A DNA stretch of 64,000 nucleotides, taken from Paenibacillus massiliensis subsp. panacisoli DSM 21345. Lineage in GTDB: Bacteria > Bacillota > Bacilli > Paenibacillales > Paenibacillaceae. Position 1 is the stretch's first letter; the number at the start of each line of letters is the position of its first letter. The translations under genes and the position numbers were made by a program. The stretch is from contig NZ_AUFO01000011.1 of the NCBI RefSeq assembly GCF_000426545.1, positions 217,202 through 281,201 of the forward strand, in the 5' to 3' direction. The notes below the pieces were generated by a model that made no database searches, was not told the origin of the DNA, and saw only the letters and a program-made list of their open reading frames with translations. Below are positions 59,516-64,000 of the stretch, piece by piece.

Positions 59516-62500
59516 TTGGCAAAAGAACAAACAATTCGCGTGTCAGCAAAAGGTGAGTTTGGACAGCTTCAACGGGGACTGAAGCAACTGGAACAAGATT
59601 TAAAGGGCGTTTCTTCTGTTGTTAATAGAGGGGCCAGAGGCGGGGGAGTCTTCGATGAGAAGCAGCTTCGGGCATTAGATGTATTCCGTTCACGATTCCT
59701 GGGGACGATGCGGGAACTGGATGCAGAATTTCGCAAGCAAAACGTTGTCATAGAGTCCTTATACGGCAAGTTGCAAACGGCCCAGCGCGGAGAACGTGAA
59801 GAGATCAAGCGAAATATTCAGCAGCGGGAGCGCCAACTGGACGTGATCCGCAAGGAACTGATTGCTGCCGAACGAATGTATAATATTCGTTCTCGCGAGG
59901 CTAGTAGCTATCGACCAGCCACCGTTCGCACTGCTGGCAGCAGCAGAAGTAAGGATGATGATAATTCTGGTGGTGGCGGTTCTAGCAGGCTAACTGGCGG
60001 TGCTTTGTCTGGAGTTCTAGGGGCGGGGAAATTTGCACTTGGCCTCGTGGGTCTTGGCAGCATTGTTGGATTGGCAACGCAGATGTACAGCTCAGCCTAT
60101 GCCCGGCAAACGACATCTCTTGATCTTGCACAGCGTATGCGTGGACAAGCAGGATGGAGTGGCCAGGCTGTCGATATGTGGGACCGTGCTTCTGCGGTTG
60201 GTCGCGCTGATCGTATGGGCTATAGCGCTGCAGACACTTGGGGCTTTCTTGATCAATACAGTCGCATTGCTGGTAACATCGGAGACGGGGAACTGAAGGG
60301 GCTGCTGAAGTTCGGACGCGGATACGGCTTGGACACGTCGGAGGTCGCGAGTGTCGTCGGAAACAACCGTGCTGCAGGCGGCATGCAGACTCCAAAAGGA
60401 TTCGCCGATGCAATTGCGGGTAGTGTGGCCAGGTCAGGCATGACGGCGCGGGTTGTCGAGGTTATGGAGACCAATAACGCTCTGTTACAAACCATGAACA
60501 CGTCGCTGAAAGACGGCAGTTCCAAACAGCTCCTAGCCTATCAGACTACGCTTGATCGCATTGGGACAGAGCAAGGCATGATGCAGCTCACTGGTGCACA
60601 GGGCGGCAACCTGATTTCGGGCTTGGGCGGCATATTCAGTCCGGGGAATGATGACTGGAAGTGGATGGGCATCCAGGCACTGCGTGAGTACAATCCCAAG
60701 AAATATAGGAGCATGGATCTCTTCGGGTTGGAGCAGTCATTCGAGGATGGGCTCCTAAACGCCGATAATGTTCCAGCTATGGCCAAGTACGTCCGTTCCC
60801 AAACAGGCGGCAATGAACAGCTAGCAAAACGCATCATGCAGCGTTGGCTGACAGACGGTGGGTATGCAGCAACTAAACGCGAAGCATCCCAATTCTACGA
60901 TGCGACGCAAGGATTATCTGTCTTTAGTCCCGAACAACTGCAAGCCCTGCAGAACGGCACTATTGACTCCGGGGCCAAGTATGATGCAGAACGTCAAGGA
61001 GCTCAGGGGCAAGGATATATGGACACAGATGCTCGCTTCGAGCATGCGCTGGAACAAGCTGGCGGACAGCTTGTCGAGGCTATAATGGGCGTCAAAGAAG
61101 GCACGACGACTGTGATGGAAGCCATCCAAAATGGTAGCAGTACAGGAAACGCCACGCTTGACTCTATTCTCAAATTCATGAATGACAATCTCCAAGGGCT
61201 TGCTACTTCGATGTCTGTAGGAAATTTGGGTGAATCATTGACACGCATTTTTGGTGGGAATGACGATGCTCTTGTAACTCAGTTTCGTACCTTCTTTGGT
61301 TTAGAGGATAAAGTACAATCTGACGCATCCTCCCAGATACCGATAGGGACTCCGCAACAGCGCACTCAATATCTACGAGAACTGGAAAGGGAACAAAAAC
61401 TCAATCAAAACTTCGAGGAGTCAGAAGGTGCAGCCTTGTGGCAGCGAGCGGCTAATGGAGAGAAACTGTCCGATGAGGACATGAAGAAAGTATTTCAGTA
61501 TAACACAGACCACTTCAAGGCGGGGAAGCAAGCAGGAGTGATCCCTAAGTCAGGAATTGATTCTGTTGCTGACACTACTTCGGGTTTTTTTCAACAAGTC
61601 ACAAGGGTTTTCACAAGTGAGTTTTTTGGCGGATCTGGCGACAGCGACATCGGTCGAATGCCTGGCCAAGTCAACCGCAATGTAGAAGACATGTCTTTGA
61701 TCGGTCAGGCGAAATTCAAGCAAATGGAACGTGCCACTACGGATATGACAGCCGATGCTGCTTCTAAATACATGTCCATGGAACGCAATAGTAGTGATCT
61801 GCTGGATAAGACGGTATGGATATTCCGAACCATGCTATATACCGTCCAGAACGGGATGACCAACATGTTGTCAGAATTCCAGAGCTTACGGAGTTCGGTT
61901 GCCTCCAGCTTTGGCGGCGGTGGGTTGACTGCCATGGGAACTGGATTCGGCATCACTTCAAAAATCACCACCATGAGCGGGATCAGCGCTGAACAGCTCA
62001 ATAAAAAGTTGGGCGGTGTACTTGCGGGCAAGGGCGCTCAGTTTGTACAAGCTGGCTTGCAGTTCGGCATTGATCCGGCTGCACTGGCGGCTATAAGCAT
62101 GCATGAAACGGGTAACGGCACGTCTCCTGCGGTCCGGAATCGCCACAATGTAGGTGGCATGATGGGGGCAAATGGCTTAATGAATTTTGCGTCCATTGAT
62201 GACGGCATTATCGCTATGGCTCGCAACCTCAAGGTCAATTACGCCGACAAAGGCATTGATACGATTGAGGCTGTGCAGCGGAAATATGCCCCTGTTGGAG
62301 CTAGAAATGATCCGGACAATTTGAACAACAACTGGTCTAGCGGGGTTGTGAAGTTCATGAATGACCTGGCTGGTGGCGTGTCGACCGGATCAGGAAACGG
62401 GTTTTTCAACAATTGGAAAGCAACTTCACGTTTTGGAGATAGAGAAAGCTTTAGAAAAAAAGCGCATGGAGGATTGGACATAAAAGGGACGCAGGGTGAT

Positions 62501-63079
62501 CAGCTTCAGGCGTTAGCTGGTGGTACTGTTTCATTCATAAAAATGGATGACGGGGGTCCCTTAGACGAAGATGGTAAGAAGAACACTCGCGGTGGCGGCA
62601 CTGAGCTAGGCATAAAGATGCCTGATGGTAGCACTTATTTTTATAGTCACTTATCCGCCGTTAATCCGGACCTCCGCGAAGGACAGAAGATAGATGCAGG
62701 TACGTACATCGGTAATGTTGGTGGTGCTCCTGGTGTGGCTGGTAGCGGTTATAGCACAACTGGGAGTCATTTGCATCTTGGGTACATGAACAGTGCTGGC
62801 ACATATATGAACCCTGAGAAGCTGTTACAATCGCTTGGAATTCCTGGAGATTACGCATCTGGAGCTGGCGACAGCGACATTGGTCGAATACCTACTGCAT
62901 CAAGCGTGAAGGAGGTTCGCCACAAGTCTGAAATTACAGTAAACCTCAATGTTTCGGGCGAAGGAGCCAAGCCTCTGAATGCTTCTACAAAATCGCAACT
63001 TGAGAGATTGGTGAAGCAGATTGTAGCAGAAAATGAGCGTCAGCGACTCCGAACAAGTCCTGTGAAAGCGGGGTATTGA
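59516..63079 (+). CDS. Tail tape measure protein with lysozyme-like and M23 peptidase domains
   Basis: 1187 residues from TTG at 59516 with AAGGGAGGTG upstream. N-terminal coiled coil (1-125), hydrophobic segment (about 160-195), long helical middle, then two cell-wall domains. The first (about 842-955; GIDPAALAAISMHETGNGTS) is glucosaminidase/lysozyme-like with Glu as candidate catalyst. The second (about 975-1110) is an M23/LytM peptidase with AHGGLDI and HLHLG zinc ligands. SGDSDIGR-type segments flank the block on both sides. It fixes tail length and digests peptidoglycan during infection. Confidence 0.93.
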   Translation: MAKEQTIRVSAKGEFGQLQRGLKQLEQDLKGVSSVVNRGARGGGVFDEKQLRALDVFRSRFLGTMRELDAEFRKQNVVIESLYGKLQTAQRGEREEIKRNIQQRERQLDVIRKELIAAERMYNIRSREASSYRPATVRTAGSSRSKDDDNSGGGGSSRLTGGALSGVLGAGKFALGLVGLGSIVGLATQMYSSAYARQTTSLDLAQRMRGQAGWSGQAVDMWDRASAVGRADRMGYSAADTWGFLDQYSRIAGNIGDGELKGLLKFGRGYGLDTSEVASVVGNNRAAGGMQTPKGFADAIAGSVARSGMTARVVEVMETNNALLQTMNTSLKDGSSKQLLAYQTTLDRIGTEQGMMQLTGAQGGNLISGLGGIFSPGNDDWKWMGIQALREYNPKKYRSMDLFGLEQSFEDGLLNADNVPAMAKYVRSQTGGNEQLAKRIMQRWLTDGGYAATKREASQFYDATQGLSVFSPEQLQALQNGTIDSGAKYDAERQGAQGQGYMDTDARFEHALEQAGGQLVEAIMGVKEGTTTVMEAIQNGSSTGNATLDSILKFMNDNLQGLATSMSVGNLGESLTRIFGGNDDALVTQFRTFFGLEDKVQSDASSQIPIGTPQQRTQYLRELEREQKLNQNFEESEGAALWQRAANGEKLSDEDMKKVFQYNTDHFKAGKQAGVIPKSGIDSVADTTSGFFQQVTRVFTSEFFGGSGDSDIGRMPGQVNRNVEDMSLIGQAKFKQMERATTDMTADAASKYMSMERNSSDLLDKTVWIFRTMLYTVQNGMTNMLSEFQSLRSSVASSFGGGGLTAMGTGFGITSKITTMSGISAEQLNKKLGGVLAGKGAQFVQAGLQFGIDPAALAAISMHETGNGTSPAVRNRHNVGGMMGANGLMNFASIDDGIIAMARNLKVNYADKGIDTIEAVQRKYAPVGARNDPDNLNNNWSSGVVKFMNDLAGGVSTGSGNGFFNNWKATSRFGDRESFRKKAHGGLDIKGTQGDQLQALAGGTVSFIKMDDGGPLDEDGKKNTRGGGTELGIKMPDGSTYFYSHLSAVNPDLREGQKIDAGTYIGNVGGAPGVAGSGYSTTGSHLHLGYMNSAGTYMNPEKLLQSLGIPGDYASGAGDSDIGRIPTASSVKEVRHKSEITVNLNVSGEGAKPLNASTKSQLERLVKQIVAENERQRLRTSPVKAGY

Positions 63080-63080
63080 T

Positions 63081-64000
63081 ATGATTGAGCGTTATAGTTG
63101 GGCTCCGGTAGGGGGTGTCGTCGGAAAGCGGCATGCCCCCATTATTCGGGTCAGCTTCCACACTGAAAAGACATGCTACCAGCTCAAAGGAAGTCTTCAT
63201 GATGAAAAAGGCCAGGACCCGACCAGCCAAGTGCTTTCGGTCACGACTCAGAAGACCTTGGATGCCCCGACGGGCACGATGAATATTGTGCTGGCCGGCG
63301 ATAAATGGTTCCGATCTCAGCTCATCATTCCTAACGATCTTGTCGTTGTGCAGATGGGCTATAAGACAGTAAAGGGAGAAGAACTATCTACGGTCATGGT
63401 CGGATTGGTAGATCGGGTACGTAGGACCCGCAGCGTGGATGGCGGGATGACTACTTCTGTCCAAGCCCGAGACTTCGGTAAAGTATTTATAAAATCTAAT
63501 ATCAAGTTCTATCCGGAAGTTTCGGGAGGGAAATCGGACAAGTTCTTCCTGACTGAGAACGGCTGGTTGGCCATGGCGAAGTATTTTCAATCCGAGAGCG
63601 TGGCAAAGGGTAGCCCTGCTGTCATTTTGGATGTCATCATGCGTTTTGTTTTGCCTCAGCTCAACGGCGTGAAGTGGACCGTGTGGGATGAGACAAAGAC
63701 GGAGCCAGTTGCTAAGCAAGTCGATGTTACCAATATTGTTCGATACAACTTCGCATCTGTGCCTATCTTCTTACCGCAGTTTTTCACTCTGGATCGATTC
63801 GAAGGATCGCTTTGGAATCTGATGGAGCGCACATCCAGCAAGCCATTCACGGAGTTGTTCGTGGATGTGCGTGAGCCGCTGGAAGCGTGGAATCCTGGCG
63901 ATAAGCCGCGGGTGGTGAATGAGACCATCGAACAGTCCAGCGATCAAAGCAAGGCCAAGTTTCCGAAGGGCGAGGGATACTATCCGTTCCCACGGTTCCC
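63081..64000 (+). CDS. Tail hub/baseplate protein, partial (XkdQ-like)
   Basis: From ATG at 63081, two bases after the tape-measure stop, the frame stays open to the window edge (306 codons, no stop). Sequence APIIRVSFHTEKTCYQLKG, VLSVTTQKTLDAPTGTMNI and VGLVDRVRRTRSVDGG fits the gp27-like tail hub placed after the tape measure in contractile-tailed prophages. The C-terminus lies outside. Confidence 0.8.
   Translation, partial: MIERYSWAPVGGVVGKRHAPIIRVSFHTEKTCYQLKGSLHDEKGQDPTSQVLSVTTQKTLDAPTGTMNIVLAGDKWFRSQLIIPNDLVVVQMGYKTVKGEELSTVMVGLVDRVRRTRSVDGGMTTSVQARDFGKVFIKSNIKFYPEVSGGKSDKFFLTENGWLAMAKYFQSESVAKGSPAVILDVIMRFVLPQLNGVKWTVWDETKTEPVAKQVDVTNIVRYNFASVPIFLPQFFTLDRFEGSLWNLMERTSSKPFTELFVDVREPLEAWNPGDKPRVVNETIEQSSDQSKAKFPKGEGYYPFPRF

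Larger units (their letters stand above)
18422..64000. mobile_element. Prophage with contractile tail, left part, open at right edge
   Basis: A tyrosine integrase lies next to host sequence, followed by repressor genes, recombination and replication genes, regulators, terminases, head genes, tail sheath, tube, tape measure and the start of a baseplate gene. Nearly all genes after 23431 run rightward. The left attachment site must lie about 18255-18470; its core cannot be fixed without attR. The structural genes read as intact, so it may be functional. Lysis genes and the right end are outside the window. Confidence 0.93.

Noticed and set aside
18255-64000. CRISPR array, retron or diversity-generating retroelement
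   Set aside because: No regularly spaced direct repeats, reverse transcriptase or template/variable repeat pair was found. The regular repeats seen are NEAT modules, methyltransferase units, operators and iterons.
1-64000. tRNA or rRNA genes, including a tRNA as attachment site
   Set aside because: I saw no cloverleaf with CCA-type ends or rRNA-like segments, including at the integrase end. A tRNAscan run would settle it.

Overview
The window comes from a spore-forming Gram-positive bacterium of the Bacillales, most like Paenibacillus. It holds a gerA/gerC/gerB germination operon, a Fur-controlled Isd-type heme-acquisition locus with NEAT-domain proteins and a class B sortase, and a long prophage with Bacillus/Paenibacillus-type replication, PBSX/HK97-type head and contractile-tail genes. 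The genus is inferred from gene content; no rRNA, tRNA or housekeeping marker is present.

Layout. (1) 1-4312: a spore germination receptor operon (GerA, GerC lipoprotein, GerB permease) with a sigma-G-like promoter and a terminator. (2) 4489-17715: a heme locus in two divergent arms. The left arm (minus strand) encodes a substrate-binding lipoprotein, FecCD permease, ATPase and an IsdG-type heme monooxygenase. The right arm (plus strand) encodes an anchored single-NEAT protein, a secreted single-NEAT hemophore, a 1389-residue protein with a cohesin-like domain and eight NEAT-like modules, an IsdE/IsdF/ATPase importer and sortase B. Both anchored proteins end in a DNPxTGD motif that suits the adjacent sortase. 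The 520-bp divergent intergenic region carries two Fur boxes and a possible separate small transcript. (3) 18021-18421: a small membrane protein gene and terminators at the host/prophage boundary. (4) 18422-64000: a prophage that runs off the right edge.

The prophage is ordered integrase; minus-strand cargo (membrane protein, SLH surface protein); LytTR protein; CI/Cro-like switch with three matched operators; small early genes interrupted by a hammerhead ribozyme; SbcC-like ATPase, RecT, MBL-fold protein; DnaD-like initiator with internal iterons, G39P-type loader, DnaB helicase; RusA; a repeat-bearing cytosine methyltransferase and a Dam-type methyltransferase; LexA-HTH and ArpU-like regulators; a patch of small, broken or reverse-strand accessory genes with strong RNA structures; terminases, portal, gpF-like protein, protease, capsid, connectors, tail sheath, tube, chaperones, a tape measure with two cell-wall hydrolase domains, and the start of a baseplate/hub gene. 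The sheath shows a contractile tail. Lysis genes and attR lie outside the window.

The most notable items are a complete type I hammerhead ribozyme (25456-25518), the three-operator CGTTG-N11-CAACG switch, the tandem NEAT triplication that has lost its heme tyrosines, the repeat array inside the phage cytosine methyltransferase, and a nested three-tier RNA structure before the packaging genes (43047-43108).
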